A model generated the notes under the pieces. That model saw only the letters and a program-made list of their open reading frames with translations. It was not told where the DNA came from and did no database searches. From assembly GCA_029465975.1 (NCBI GenBank), contig CM055747.1, positions 13,198,838 through 13,262,837 of the forward strand: a stretch of 64,000 bases of DNA, read 5' to 3'. Of this stretch, positions 1 through 14,300 are shown in pieces (the first letter of the stretch is position 1; every line of letters begins with the position of its first letter). The DNA is from Dallia pectoralis (taxonomy: Eukaryota > Chordata > Actinopteri > Esociformes > Umbridae). A program made the translations under genes and the position numbers.

Positions 1-3000
1 CCCACATACTGATATACCCTTATACCCACACCCACATACTGATATACCCTTATACCCACACCCACATACTGATATACCCACACCCACATACTGATATACC
101 CTTATACCCACACCAACATACTGATATACCCTTATACCCACACCAACATACTGATATACCCTTATACCCACACCAACATACTGATATACCCTTATACCCA
201 CACCCACATACTGATATACCCTTATACCCACACAGGAAATACTGATATACCCTTATACCCACACCCACATACTGATATACCCTTATACCCACATACTGAT
301 ATACCCTTATACCCACACCCACATACTGATATACCCTTATACCCACACCCACATACTGATATACCCTTATACCCACACCCACATACTGATATACCCTTAT
401 ACCCACACCAACATACTGATATACCCTTATACCCACACCCACATACTGATATACCCTTATACCCACACCCACATACTGATATACCCTTATACCCACACCA
501 ACATACTGATATACCCTTATACCCACACAGGAAATACTGATATACCCTTATACCCACACCCACATACTGATATAAGCTTATACCCACATACTGATATACC
601 CTGATACCCACACCCACATACTGATATACCCTTATACCCACACCCACATACTGATATACCCTTATACCCACACCCACATACTGATATACCCTTATACCCA
701 CACCCACATACTGATATACCCTTATACCCACACCCACATACTGATATACCCTTATACCCACACCCACATACTGATATACCCTTATACCCACACCCACATA
801 CTGATATACCCTTATACCCACATACTGATATACCCTTATACCCACACCAACATACTGATATACCCTTATACCCACACCCACATACTGATATACCCTTATA
901 CCCACACCCACATACTGATATACCCTTATACCCACACCCACATACTGATATACCCTTATACCCACATACTGATATACCCTTATACCCACACAGGAAATAC
1001 TGATATACCCTTATACCAACATACTGATATACCCTTATACCCACACAGGAAATACTGATATACCCTTATACCCACACCCACATACTGATATACCCTTATA
1101 CCAACATACTGATATACCCTTATACCCACACAGGAAATACTGATATACCCTTATACCCACACCCACATACTGATATACCCTTATACCCACATACTGATAT
1201 ACCCTTATACCCACACCAACATACTGATATACCCTTATACCCACACCCACATACTGATATACCCTTATACCCACACCCACATACTGATATACCCTTATAC
1301 CCACACCCACATACTGATATACCCTTATACCCACACCCACATACTGATATACCCTTATACCCACACCAACATACTGATATACCCTTATACCCACACCCAC
1401 ATACTGATATACCCTTATACCCATACCCACATACTGATATACCCTTATACCCACACCAACATACTGATATACCCTTATACCCACACCCACATACTGATAT
1501 ACCCTTATACCCACACCAACATACTGATATACCCTTATACCCACACCCACATACTGATATACCCTTATACCCACACCCACATACTGATATACCCTTATAC
1601 CCACACCCACATACTGATATACCCTTATACCCACACCAACATACTGATATACCCTTATACCCACACCCACATACTGATATACCCTTATACCCACACCCAC
1701 ATACTGATATACCCTTATACCCACACCAACATACTGATATACCCTTATACCCACACCCACATACTGATATACCCTTATACCCATACCCACATACTGATAT
1801 ACCCTTATACCCACACCCACATACTGATATACCCTTATACCCACACCCACATACTGATATACCCTTATACCCATACCCACATACTGATATACCCTTATAC
1901 CCACACCAACATACTGATATACCCTTATACCCACACCCACATACTGATATAACCTTATACGCGCACAGGAGATACTGATATACCCTTATACCCACACAGG
2001 AGATACTGATATACCCTTATACCCACATACTGATATACCCTTATACCCACATACTGATATACCCTTATACCCACACCCACATACTGATATACCCTTATAC
2101 CCACACCCACATACTGATATACCCTTATACCCACATACTGATATACCCTTATACCCACACCCACATACTGATATACCCTTATACCCACACCAACATACTG
2201 ATATACCCTTATACCCACACCCACATACTGATATACCCTTATACCAACACCCACATACTGATATACCCTTATACCACATACTGATATACCCTTATACCCA
2301 CACCCACATACTGATATACCCTTATACCCACACCAACATACTGATATACCCTTATACCCACACCCACATACTGATATACCCTTATACCCACACCCACATA
2401 CTGATATACCCTTATACCCACACCCACATACTGATATACCCTTATACCACACCCACATACTGATATACCCTTATACCCACACCAACATACTGATATACCC
2501 TTATACCCACACCCACATACTGATATACCCTTATACCCACACCAACATACTGATATACCCTTATACCCACACCCACATACTGATATACCCTTATACCCAC
2601 ACAGGAAATACTGATATACCCTTTTACCCACATACTGATATACCCTTATACCCACACCCACATACTGATATACCCTTATACCCACACCAACATACTGATA
2701 TACCCTTATACCCACACCCACATACTGATATACCCTTATACCCACACCCACATACTGATATACCCTTATACCCACACACCCACATACTGATATACCCTTA
2801 TACCCACACCCACATACTGATATACCCTTATACCCACATACTGATATACCCTTATACCCACACCCACATACTGATATACCCTTATACCAACATACTGATA
2901 TACCCTTATACCCACACCCACATACTGATATACCCTTATACCCACATACTGATATACCCTTATACCCACATACTGATATACCCTTATACCCACACCAACA

Positions 3001-5754
3001 TACTGATATACCCTTATAGCCACACCAACATGCTGATATACCCTTATAGCCACACCAACATGCTGATATACCCTTATACCCACACAGGAGATACTGATAT
3101 ACCCGTATACCCTCACAGGAGATACTGATATACCCTTTTACCCACATACTGATATACCCTTATACCCACATACTGATATACCCTTATACCCACACCCACA
3201 TACTGATATACCCTTATACCCACACCCACATACTGATATACCCTTATACCCACATACTGATATACCCTTATACCCACACCCACATACTGATATACCCTTA
3301 TACCCACATACTGATATACCCTTATACCCACACCCACATACTGATATACCCTTATACCCACACCAACATACTGATATACCCTTATACCCACACCAACATA
3401 CTGATATACCCTTATACCCACACCCACATACTGATATACCTTATACCCACACCAACATACTGATATACCCTTATACCCACACCCACATACTGATATACCC
3501 TTATACCCACACCAACATACTGATATACCCTTATACCCACACCCACATACTGATATACCCTTATACCCACATACTGATATACCCTTATACCCACACCCAC
3601 ATACTGATATACCCTTATACCCACACCCACATACTGATATACCCTTATACCCACACCCACATACTGATATACCCTTATACCCACACCAACATACTGATAT
3701 ACCCTTATACCCACACCCACATACTGATATACCCTTATACCCACACCAACATACTGATATACCCTTATACCCACACCCACATACTGATATACCCTTATAC
3801 CCACACCAACATACTGATATACCCTTATACCCACACCCATATACTGATATACCCTTATACCCACACCCACATACTGATATACCCTTATACCCACACCAAC
3901 ATACTGATATACCCTTATACCCACACCCACATACTGATATACCCTTATACCCACACCCACATACTGATATACCCTTATACCCACACCCACATACTGATAT
4001 ACCCTTATACCCACACCCACATACTGATATACCCTTATACCCACACCAACATACTGATATACCCTTATACCCACACCCACATACTGATATACCCTTATAC
4101 CCACACCCACATACTGATATACCCTTATACCCACACCCACATACTGATATACCCTTATACCCACACCCACATACTGATATACCCTTATACCCACACCAAC
4201 ATACTGATATACCCTTATACCCACACCCACATACTGATATACCCTTATACCCACACCCACATACTGATATACCCTTATACCCACACCCACATACTGATAT
4301 ACCCTTATACCCACATACTGATATACCCTTATACCCACACCCACATACTGATATACCCTTATACCCACACCCACATACTGATATACCCTTATACCCACAC
4401 CCACATACTGATATACCCTTATACCCACACCCACATACTGATATACCCTTATACCCACACCCACATACTGATATACCCTTATACCCACACCCACATACTG
4501 ATATACCCTTATACCCACACCAACATACTGATATACCCTTATACCCACACCAACATACTGATATACCCTTATACCCACACCCACATACTGATATACCCTT
4601 ATACCCACACCAACATACTGATATACCCTTATACCCACACCAACATACTGATATACCCTTATACCCACACCCACATACTGATATACCCTTATACCCACAC
4701 CCACATACTGATATACCCTTATACCCACACCAACATACTGATATACCCTTATACCCACATACTGATATACCCTTATACCCACACCCACATACTGATATAC
4801 CCTTATACCCACACCAACATACTGATATACCCTTATACCCACACCCACATACTGATATACCCTTATACCCACACCCACATACTGATATACCCTTATACCC
4901 ACACCCACATACTGATATACCCTTATACCCACACCCACATACTGATATACCCTTATACCCACACCCACATACTGATATACCCTTATACCCACACCCACAT
5001 ACTGATATACCCTTATACCCACATACTGATATACCCTTATACCCACACCCACATACTGATATACCCTTATACCCACACCAACATACTGATATACCCTTAT
5101 ACCCACACCCACATACTGATATACCCTTATACCCACACCAACATACTGATATACCCTTATACCCACACCCACATACTGATATACCCTTATACCCACACCA
5201 ACATACTGATATACCCTTATACCCACACCCACATACTGATATACCCTTATACCCATACCCACATACTGATATACCCTTATACCCACACCCACATATTGAT
5301 ATACCCTTATACCCACACCCACATACTGATATACCCTTATACCCACATACTGATATACCCTTATACCCACACCCACATACTGATATACCCTTATACCCAC
5401 ATACTGATATACCCTTATACCCACACCCACATACTGATATACCCTTATATTCACACCCACATACTGATATACCCTTATACCCACACCCACATACTGATAT
5501 ACCCTTATACCCACACCCACATACTGATATACCCTTATACCCACACCCACATACTGATATACCCTTATACCCACATACTGATATACCCTTATACCCACAC
5601 CCACATACTGATATACCCTTATACTCACACCCACATACTGATATACCCTTATACCCACATACTGATATACCCTTATACCCACACCCACATACTGATATAC
5701 CCTTATACCCACACCAACATACTGATATACCCTTATACCCACACCCACATACTG
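1..5754. repeat. 24/30-bp minisatellite array (open at left edge)
   Basis: About 200 head-to-tail units built on ACTGATATACCCTTATACCC followed by CACA and CCCACAT or CCAACAT. The full unit is 30 bp and a short form lacking one CCCACA block is 24 bp. Sporadic variants carry CACAGGAAATACTG or CACAGGAGATACTG. Because both lengths are multiples of 3, very long open frames arise on the minus strand (up to 778 codons, 3412-5748), but they are pure repeat. The array continues past the left edge and ends at CACATACTG near 5754. Confidence 0.98.
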
Positions 5755-6957
5755 TTATGTCTGGTGTCTAGGTCGATGAGATCTAGGTGGACGAATGCTA
5801 TGACCATGATTTATGTCAGCCTCTGAGGATCTGGTCGTATAGAAGGCCAAGCTAGACGTGTGCACGTACTCAACATGCCCTCCCCCCATTCCTCTTCATA
5901 ACTAAAGTGTTCCTGTGTAACATCTAATACTGTCCCCACAACAACATCAGCACCAGGAGCATGGGTCCTAGGATAAAAGTGACCACCAGACACAGTGTTC
6001 TGCTGGGGTGAAAGATATCCCCATATACTGATCCCAGGTCAGGTGCTACAGTCATATATCACAGCAGAAGCAGCACCGTACAGCACCACGGCTGCATAAT
6101 TAATAATGTTAATTAATAAAGTATTAATGATATTTCAGATGGGTCGCTATTTGTCTCTTAGTCACAGCCTGGCCCGGTTAGAGTATATCCTGTTTGATTG
6201 AGATCCAAGTGGATGAGTGATATTGTCCCGTCCCCTAAGGTCTTTTAAAAGGTCTGTGACGTGACGAGACAATATTAAAAGGAGGAGTTGTGCGAGTGTC
6301 ATTTTATTGATTGCATTGACGGGCAAATTAGATATTAAAGCAGGAAATGAGAAATGAACTCTCCTCCTCCTCTCCGGCTGTTCTGTTCCTCTGCCATGAC
6401 GGCATATTTACAACCTCGTTCCAGTCCTGTTTACAGCATCGATTGGCCCTGTGTTTGTTTTACCTGTCACCTAGGCCATACATCAACAGAGAGAGGGTGG
6501 GATGCGGGGGGTGTGGGGGGGAGGGAGGAAAGGTGTGGGGGGAGGGTGTGAGGGAGGGAGGGAGGAGTGAGAGAGCAATAGCGAATGGAGTGAGAGAATC
6601 TTGTTTGCTCATCAGTTTGATTAAGACTGCAATGTATTCAGCGCTTTCCGAGTCAACAGAATCCATCAGTGGGTGCTGTTCAGATGTCAGATATGTTTCA
6701 GCACCGATTCAACTGGGGACGTCTGGCCATCATGTGCCGGTTGCAGATGTGCTCATAGAATGAGGCTTTATTTCTAATGCAGCAGATCAACAGTGGACTG
6801 GGACAGTTTGATGCTCCCTGCTTCACATATGTGCTCAGCTGGGCCGACACACACTGACCCTACTGGGCCACAAACGGCTCCGTGGCCTCATTCCCTGTCG
6901 CTGTCTGCTCCTTTTGTTCCCCGTCATGCCTCTGTCACTGTCCTGCTTTCTATCTGT
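5755..6957. other. unique spacer, no gene recognised
   Basis: Non-repetitive DNA with an AT-rich part near 6090-6140 and a G-rich stretch at about 6500-6570 (GGGGGG and GGGAGGGAGGGAGG runs). Short open frames up to 138 codons have no recognisable domain and overlap on both strands. I see nothing I can name. Confidence 0.6.
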
Positions 6958-7434
6958 CTGTCTCCTCCCAGCCAATATCCCAACCTGCCTCTGTCTCCTC
7001 CCAGCCAATATCCCAACCTGCCTCTGACTCCTCCCAGCCAATATCCCAACCTGCCTCTGTCTCCTCCCAGCCAATATCCCAACCTGCCTCTGTCTCCTCC
7101 CAGCCAATATCCCAACCTGCCTCTGTCTCCTCCCAGCCAATATCCCAACCTGCCTCTGTCTCCTCCCAGCCAATATCCCAACCTGCCTCTGTCTCCTCCC
7201 AGCCAATATCCCAACCTGCCTCTGTCTCCTCCCAACCAATATCCCAACCTGCCTCTGTCTCCTCCCGGCCAATATCCCAACCTGCCTCTGTCTCCTCCCA
7301 GCCAATATCCCAACCTGCCTCTGTCTCCTCCCAACCAATATCCCAACCTGCCTCTGTCTCCTCCCAGCCAATATCCCAACCTGCCTCTGTCTCCTCCCAG
7401 CCAATATCCCAATCTGCATCTGTCTCTCTCCTCC
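6958..7434. repeat. 33-bp minisatellite array
   Basis: About 14 copies of a 33-bp unit containing CTCCTCCCAGCCAATATCCC followed by AACCTGCCTCTGT. The unit is very uniform, with a few A/G variants at the CAGCC position (CAACC, CGGCC). It is a multiple of 3, which explains the overlapping repeat frames on both strands. Each copy carries a CCAAT motif, but I would not call it regulatory on that basis. Confidence 0.96.
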
Positions 7435-7797
7435 CAATGAGGCAAATATGAATGGAATAAAAAGCACTTGAATTGAGACCAGCGAATAAAAGGCATAAAT
7501 AATTAGAATGATAAAATGAGGGATTTGATGGCCTTTCTATCTGCCTGTCTGGGAGCTTAAAACCTCTCTCTTGGCTTTCATCGTAATCCATACAAACCCA
7601 GACCCTTTGTGACTTAAAAGTTTTAATGCTTTTCTAACGGGGTTTCCCATAACAATAACACATTTCTCTGCAAGTTGAGCTGGCTATCTAGAAGCTATAT
7701 AGAGGTTTTTATTGTATATTTAAGCATGGGGTTGTGGTGTTTGGTCGATATACCAATATACTTTTTATCCAGAGAGAAACTGAGTGAAAAGAGAGAA
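7435..7797. other. unique spacer, no gene recognised
   Basis: AT-rich single-copy DNA of about 360 bp between two minisatellites. No coding, RNA or transposon signal recognised. Confidence 0.5.
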
Positions 7798-8750
7798 ACT
7801 GCCCCCTCCCTGCCACCTGCCCCCTCCCTGCCACCTGTCCCCTCCCTGCCCCCTGCTCCCTCCCTGCCACCTGTCCCCTCCCTGCCATCTGCCCCCTGCC
7901 TGCCATCTGCCCCCTGCCTGCCACCTGCCCTCTCCCTGCCACCTGTCCCCTCCCTGCCTGCCACCTGCCCCTCCCTGCCACCTGTCCCCTCCCTGCCACC
8001 TGCCCCTCCCTGCCACCTGTCCCCTCCCTGCCACCTGCCCCTCCCTGCCACCTGTCCCCTCCCTGCCACCTGTCCCCTCCCTGCCACCTGTCCCCTCCCT
8101 GCCCCCTGCTCCTCCCTGCCATCTGCCCCGTGCCTGCCACCTGTCCCCTGCCTGCCACCTGCCCTCCCCTGCCACCTGTCCCCTCCCTGCCATCTGTCCA
8201 CTCCCTGCCACCTGTCCCCTCCCTGCCACCTGTCCCCTCCCTGCCACCTGTCCCCTCCCTGCCACCTGCCCCCTCCCTGCCACATGTCCCCTCCCTGCCA
8301 CATGCCCCCTCCCTGCCACCTGCCCCCTCCCTGCCACATGTCCCCTCCCTGCCACATGTCCCTCCCTGCCACCTGTCCCCTCCCTGCCACCTGTCCCCTC
8401 CCTGCCACCTGTCCCCTCCCTGCCACCTGCCCTCTCCCTGCCACCTGTCCTCTCCCTGCCACCTGTCCCCTCCCTGCCACCTGTCCCCACCCTACCACCT
8501 GTCCCCTCCCTGCCACCTGCCCTCTCCCTGCCATCTGTCCCCTCCCTGCCACCTGTCCTCTCCCTGCCACCTGTCCCCTCCCTGCCACCTGCCCTCTCCC
8601 TGCCACCTGTCCCCTCCCTGCCACCTGTCCTCTCCCTGCCACCTGTCCCCTCCCTGCCACCTGCCCCTCCCTGCCACATGCCCCCTCCCTGCCACCTGTC
8701 CCCTCCCTGCCACCTGCCCCCTCCCTGCCACCTGCCCCCACCCTGTCACC
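7798..8750. repeat. 17/18-bp C-rich minisatellite array
   Basis: About 53 copies of CCTGTCCCCTCCCTGCCA (18 bp), with 17-bp units lacking one C and occasional longer variants. It is strongly strand-asymmetric: the plus strand is pyrimidine-rich and the minus strand carries regularly spaced GGGG and GGG runs. Open frames on both strands (for example 7675-8787) are array read-through. Confidence 0.96.
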
Positions 8751-9136
8751 CTTTTTTTACAAAAATAAATGGGAGAGTAAAGTGTAAAATGTAAATGAGT
8801 TTTCGCGTGCTGTGTCACAATAGTTCAATTGTTTTGCATGACGCTATGATATTTTCAACAAAGCAAATGGTTTGATTTAGAATTTGGCAATGCGCAAATG
8901 TACCAAGTCAGCAGTTAAGAAACTGAAACACTGAAATAATTTAAAGGTTATTCATGTAGTCTTTATACCTCAATCACACATCATTAGTAATGAACAAAAC
9001 AAATTGACTACAGCATCTGCCTTGTCCCTGTATAATAAATGTATTAAATCTCACCCTTGCAGGGTTGACGAGACAGTGTGCACTGGACCATATCTGGAAG
9101 GTCCAATGGCAGGTATTTTACAAGACATTGTATTGG
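8751..9136. other. unique spacer, no gene recognised
   Basis: AT-rich single-copy DNA between the C-rich array and an LTR-like block. No gene recognised. Confidence 0.5.
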
Positions 9137-9508
9137 TGTCACGTAATCTAAGGTCTAGTGTGGAGAAGGCCCAGCTGCAGAGTCAATATTCACGTGCGGA
9201 GTGTTTATTTAAAACACAAAGCAAACACTGTACAACAAACGGGAAGAACGACAAGTGAGAATGAAAATATATTGATATTGAAATAATATAGAGAGTGACT
9301 TACTAAAATACAAACACAGTTAACCACACACCAACACTCACCTTTATACATCTGTGACTTTAAATAATAACCGACAAACTGGTAGCACTCCCTAGAACCT
9401 TAAATACCCAAAATAGCTAATTCGACCCAGCTGTGAGCATGAACGTGAACAGGAAGTGCTCACCTTAAAAGCATCGTGTAGAACACAAACCTCACCACAC
9501 GTGTGACA
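9137..9508 (-). mobile_element. degenerate solo LTR of the TGTCACG family
   Basis: This 372-bp block begins TGTCACG and ends CGTGTGACA, the same ends as the intact LTRs at 19319 and 52787. Like them it has, read on the minus strand, a TATA-like box (complement of TTTATA at 9343-9348) followed downstream by an AATAAA signal (complement of TTTATT at 9204-9209). No internal region or second LTR is present, so it looks like an old solo LTR. The flanks are ATTGG and AAAGG, only 3 of 5 matching, so the target duplication is eroded or the borders are slightly wrong. Confidence 0.6.
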
Positions 9509-10375
9509 AAAGGGCACTGAAAACATAAAAAATGTGTATAAAAATCTTAAAGGTAAAACAATTAGTAGTTGCACTTTTGTTAACCTTCAGGACAATTCCA
9601 CCACTGTTCTCTTCAGTGACATATTCAGATATAACCTCAACTATTATATTAATAATAACAACTAAATGCTTTCGAATTCCCAGTTTTGTGGCATATCCGC
9701 GCTCTAAGGCCCTAATATGGCTTTACTAAACTATAGATACCAAATATTATTAATATTTATTCGAGACACTAATGAGCCTTAACTTATGTTGTGTTTTCAC
9801 CGGAACAGTATTAATGACAATGTTCTGAATATATTACACATTTTTGCTCGTTAACTAACAATGAGTTGTGGAATATAACGTATATTTCTCCTCTGTCAGC
9901 ACGTTATTTCACCTAGGCCTTAATATGGTGCCAAGCTGACCACCACAGCTGCCAAATGGCCGGGAATCCCCGTGGGCAGAACCAATTGGTCCAGCATCAC
10001 TATTCCCAGTGACACTGAGAATATTCTGGTCTCACTGGGCTCTGGTGATTACCCCAGGTGGGTCCATCTCCTTGACTGCTAACTGATGTTGTCAGGTTAG
10101 TGTGCTCACACATGCCCTGTCCTAGGGAGGGAGTGTAGAATGACTTGGTACGTTTGGGAGGCCTGCCGCGATCTCCTGAATTGGTTGGGAGTTGTTATGT
10201 TAAGAGACAATACAACTGGATTTGATCACATTGGGTAGAAAAACTAAGGTAAAATAAATGGTATTAACTAAACATTTTTGTTATAGCAATACTTGTAGGT
10301 TATCTGGTCAACTGTCTATGTAACAAAAACAATCACTAGGCATTTAAAATGCAACTCTAATTGACTGAATGGAAT
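9509..10375. other. unique AT-rich spacer, no gene recognised
   Basis: Single-copy AT-rich DNA. Short frames below 90 codons have no recognisable features. Confidence 0.5.
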
Positions 10376-10510
10376 GTACCTTGAACAAAGATATGAACGC
10401 AACACTTTTGTTTTTGCCCCGATTTTTCACAAGGTCAAATCAAAGATCTAATACTATTTCTATGCACACAAAAGTCCTATGTTCCCTCTGAGTTCAAATG
10501 TACCCTGACC
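10376..10510. mobile_element. terminal fragment of a Tc1-like element
   Basis: The stretch with GAACGCAACACTTTTGTTTT, then a CACAAGG...TCAAAGATCTAATAC section and CACACAAAAGTCCTATGTTC, resembles the long terminal inverted repeat of an abundant fish Tc1/mariner family. That family typically ends with 'ataaacgcaacacttttg' followed by 'caaagatctaagac'. Only one terminus is visible and no transposase accompanies it, so it is a truncated relic. The identification rests on recall of the family and not on alignment. Confidence 0.55.
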
Positions 10511-10525
10511 AAAATGGAGAATCAC

Positions 10526-10668
10526 CCATGTATGTCTCACTCTACCTTATAGTAACTGGATAGTTTATGGTTAGTCTAGCTTTATACACCATGTATGTCT
10601 CACTCTACCTTATAGTAACTGGATAGTTTATGGTTATTCTAGCTTTATACACCATGCATGTCCCACTC
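10526..10668. repeat. 63-bp direct duplication
   Basis: Two nearly identical 63-bp copies begin CCATGTATGTCTCACTCTAC at 10526 and 10589, differing by one base near the end (TTAGTCTAG versus TTATTCTAG). A diverged third start (CCATGCATGTCCCACTC) follows at 10652. It looks like an incipient minisatellite. Confidence 0.9.
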
Positions 10669-11301
10669 AGAAGTCTACTCAAGTCTTTTAAACACAACCA
10701 CTCTGAGAGGCCATGGAAAACCCACAACATGAGCACATAACACACTCTGCCACCCCCCTGGAGACATGGGCTGTGCAAACACTAAAAAGCCGTACGACAC
10801 CACTTAAAGCCTTGACAGAGTGCTTCCTCCTGTGGACCCATGCCGTTTGAGATGGCCTCCATGGAGGAGGAAGGTCCTTTGACTCTTATCACCGGCCTCC
10901 ACGGTGCAGGAATGTCCATTGACTGTATATCTTTAGAATATAACGTGCTGGCTAATGCACACAGAAAGACTACCTTTAATCACAAAGATTAATGGCCACA
11001 AAGGTTTTGATCGTTTTTGGAACCAGATACCAAAGGAAAAACATGTCGGTAACCCATCTTTGCATGAATACCGTATGCGAAACAAGGTTACTCTGAGTAA
11101 CAGTCAATTTGACAAACAGACCAAATGTAAGGTGACTCAGATGTGTGTGTTAGTCTACTTATCTAACCATTCTTTTCTACTTCTGTCAACACCAACACAG
11201 TTCTATATATAAGGCTCCACATGTGGCCAAGGACAATATTTATATTTTGTTATTCCAAGCAGCCATCACACCACTGTAACTCCACTGTAAATCTAGCAGC
11301 A
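10669..11301. other. unique spacer, no gene recognised
   Basis: Single-copy DNA leading up to the 46-bp array. An 85-codon frame at 10955-11212 has no recognisable features. Confidence 0.5.
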
Positions 11302-14300
11302 CATTCCCCGTTACGTCTTATGGAATTCACACTCTAGTGGACCACTTATATTCCCGTTAAGTCTTATGGAATTCACACTCTAGTCGACCACTTATATTCC
11401 TGTTAAGTCTTATGGAATTCACACTCTAGTCGACCACTTATATTCCTGTTAAGTCTTATGGAATTCACACTCTAGTCGACCACTTATATTCCCGTTAAGT
11501 CTTATGGAATTCACACTCTAGTCGACCACTTATATTCCCGTTAAGTCTTATGGAATTCACACTCTAGTCGACCACTTATATTCCTGTTAAGTCTTATGGA
11601 ATTCACACTCTAGTCAACCACTTCTATTCCTGTTAAGTCTTATGGAATTCACACTCTAGTCTATCACTTATATTCCTGTTAAGTCTTATGGAATTCACAC
11701 TCTAGTCGACCACTTATATTCCTGTTAAGTCTTATGGAATTCACTCTAGTTGACCACTTATTTTCCTGTTAAGTCTTATGGAATTCACACTCTAGTCGAC
11801 CACTTATATTTCTGTTAAGTCTTATGGAATTCACACTCTAGTCGACCACTTATATTCCTGTTAAGTCTTATGGAATTCACACTCTAGTCGACCACTTATA
11901 TTCCTGTTAAGTCTTATGGAATTCACACTCTAGTCGACCACTTATATTCCCGTTAAGTCTTATGGAATTCACACTCTAGTCGACCACTTATATTCCCGTT
12001 AAGTCTTATGGAATTCACACTCTAGTCGACCACTTATATTCCTGTTAAGTCTTATGGAATTCACACTCTAGTGGACCACTTATATCCCCGTTAAGTCTTA
12101 TGGAATTCACACTCTAGTGGACCACTTATATTCCTGTTAAGTCTTATGGAATTCACACTCTAGTCGACCACTTATATTCCTGTTAAGTCTTATGGAATTC
12201 ACACTCTAGTCGACCACTTTTATTCCTGTTAAGTCTTATGGAATTCATACTCTAGTCGACCACTTATATTCCTTTTAAGTCTTATTGAATTCACACTCTA
12301 GTAGACCACTTATATTCCTGTTAAGTCTTATGGAATTCACACTCTAGTCTATCACTTATATTCCTGTTAAGTCTTATGGAATTCACACTCTAGTCGACCA
12401 CTTATATTCCTGTTAAGTCTTATGGAATTCACTCTAGTTGACCACTTATTTTCCTGTTAAGTCTTATGGAATTCACACTCTAGTCGACCACTTATATTCC
12501 TGTTAAGTCTTATGGAATTCACACTCTAGTCGACCACTTATATTCCTGTTAAGTCTTATGGAATTCACACTCTAGTCGACCACTTATATTCCTGTTAAGT
12601 CTTATGGAATTCACACTCTAGTTGACCACTTATATTCCTGTTAAGTCTTATGGAATTCACACTCTAGTCGACCACTTATATTTCTGTTAAGTCTTATGGA
12701 ATTCACACTCTAGTCGACCACTTATATTCCTGTTAAGTCTTATGGAATTCACACTCTAGTCGACCACTTATATTCCTGTTAAGTCTTATGGAATTCACAC
12801 TCTAGTCGACCACTTATATTCCCGTTAAGTCTTATGGAATTCACACTCTAGTCGACCACTTATATTCCCGTTAAGTCTTATGGAATTCACACTCTAGTCG
12901 ACCACTTATATTCCTGTTAAGTCTTATGGAATTCACACTCTAGTGGACCACTTATATTCCTGTTAAGTCTTATGGAATTCACACTCTAGTCGACCACTTA
13001 TATTCCTGTTAAGTCTTATGGAATTCACACTCTAGTCGACCACTTATATTCCCGTTAAGTCTTATGGAATTCACACTCTAGTCGACCACTTATATTCCTG
13101 TTAAGTCTTATGGAATTCACATTCTAGTCGACCACTTATATTCCCGTTAAGTCTTATGGAATTCACACTCTAGTCCACCACTTATATTCCCGTTAAGTCT
13201 TATGGAATTCACACTCTAGTCGACCACTTATATTCCTGTTAAGTCTTATGGAATTCACACTCTAGTGGACCACTTATATCCCCGTTAAGTCTTATGGAAT
13301 TCACACTCTAGTGGACCACTTATATTCCTGTTAAGTCTTATGGAATTCACACTCTAGTCGACCACTTATATTCCCGTTAAGTCTTATGGAATTCACACTC
13401 TAGTCGACCACTTATATTCCCGTTAAGTCTTATGGAATTCACACTCTAGTCCACCACTTATATTCCCGTTAAGTCTTATGGAATTCACACTCTAGTCGAC
13501 CACTTCTATTCCCGTTAAGTCTTATGGAATTCACACTCTAGTCGACCACTTATATTCCCGTTAAGTCTTATGGAATTCACACTGTAGTCGACCACTTATA
13601 TTCCTGTTAAGTCTTATGGAATTCACACTCTAGTCGACCACTTATATCCCCGTTAAGTCTTATGGAATTCACACTCTAGTCGACCACTTATATTCCCGTT
13701 AAGTCTTATGGAATTCACACTCTAGTCGACCACTTATATTCCTGTTAAGTCTTATGGAATTCATAATCTAGTCGACCACTTATATTCCCGTTAAGTCTTA
13801 TGGAATTCACACTCTAGTCGACCACTTATATTCCCGTTAAGTCTTATGGAATTCACACTCTAGTCGACCACTTATATTCCCGTTAAGTCTTATGGAATTC
13901 ACATTCTAGTCGACCACTTATATTCCCGTTAAGTCTTATGGAATTCACACTGTAGTCGACCACTTATATTCCTGTTAAGTCTTATGGAATTCACACTCTA
14001 GTCTACCACTTATATTCCTGTTAAGTCTTATGGAATTCACACTCTAGTCGACCACTTATATTCCTATTAAGTCTTATGGAATTCACTCTAGTCGACCACT
14101 TATATTCCTGTTAAGTCTTATGGAATTCACACTCTAGTCGACCACTTATATTCCTGTTAAGTCTTATGGAATTCACACTCTAGTCGACCACTTATATTCC
14201 CGTTAAGTCTTATGGATTTCACACTCTAGTCGACCACTTATATTCCTGTTAAGTCTTATGGAATTCACACTCTAGTGGACCACTTATATCCCCGTTAAGT

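Noticed and set aside
3412..5748. 778-codon minus-strand frame with VGVGIRVYQY repeats
   Set aside because: It is read-through of a 24/30-bp array whose units are multiples of 3; other frames of the same array are open too.
1..5754. Possible telomere-type repeat because of CCCACACCCACA motifs
   Set aside because: No TTAGGG/CCCTAA arrays; the unit is 24/30 bp and resembles an ordinary minisatellite.
6793..7467. Overlapping 190-215-codon frames on both strands
   Set aside because: The 33-bp unit is a multiple of 3 without stops; five frames are open at once.
7675..8787. 370-codon plus frame and several glycine-rich minus frames
   Set aside because: These are read-through of the 17/18-bp C-rich array; no unique coding part.
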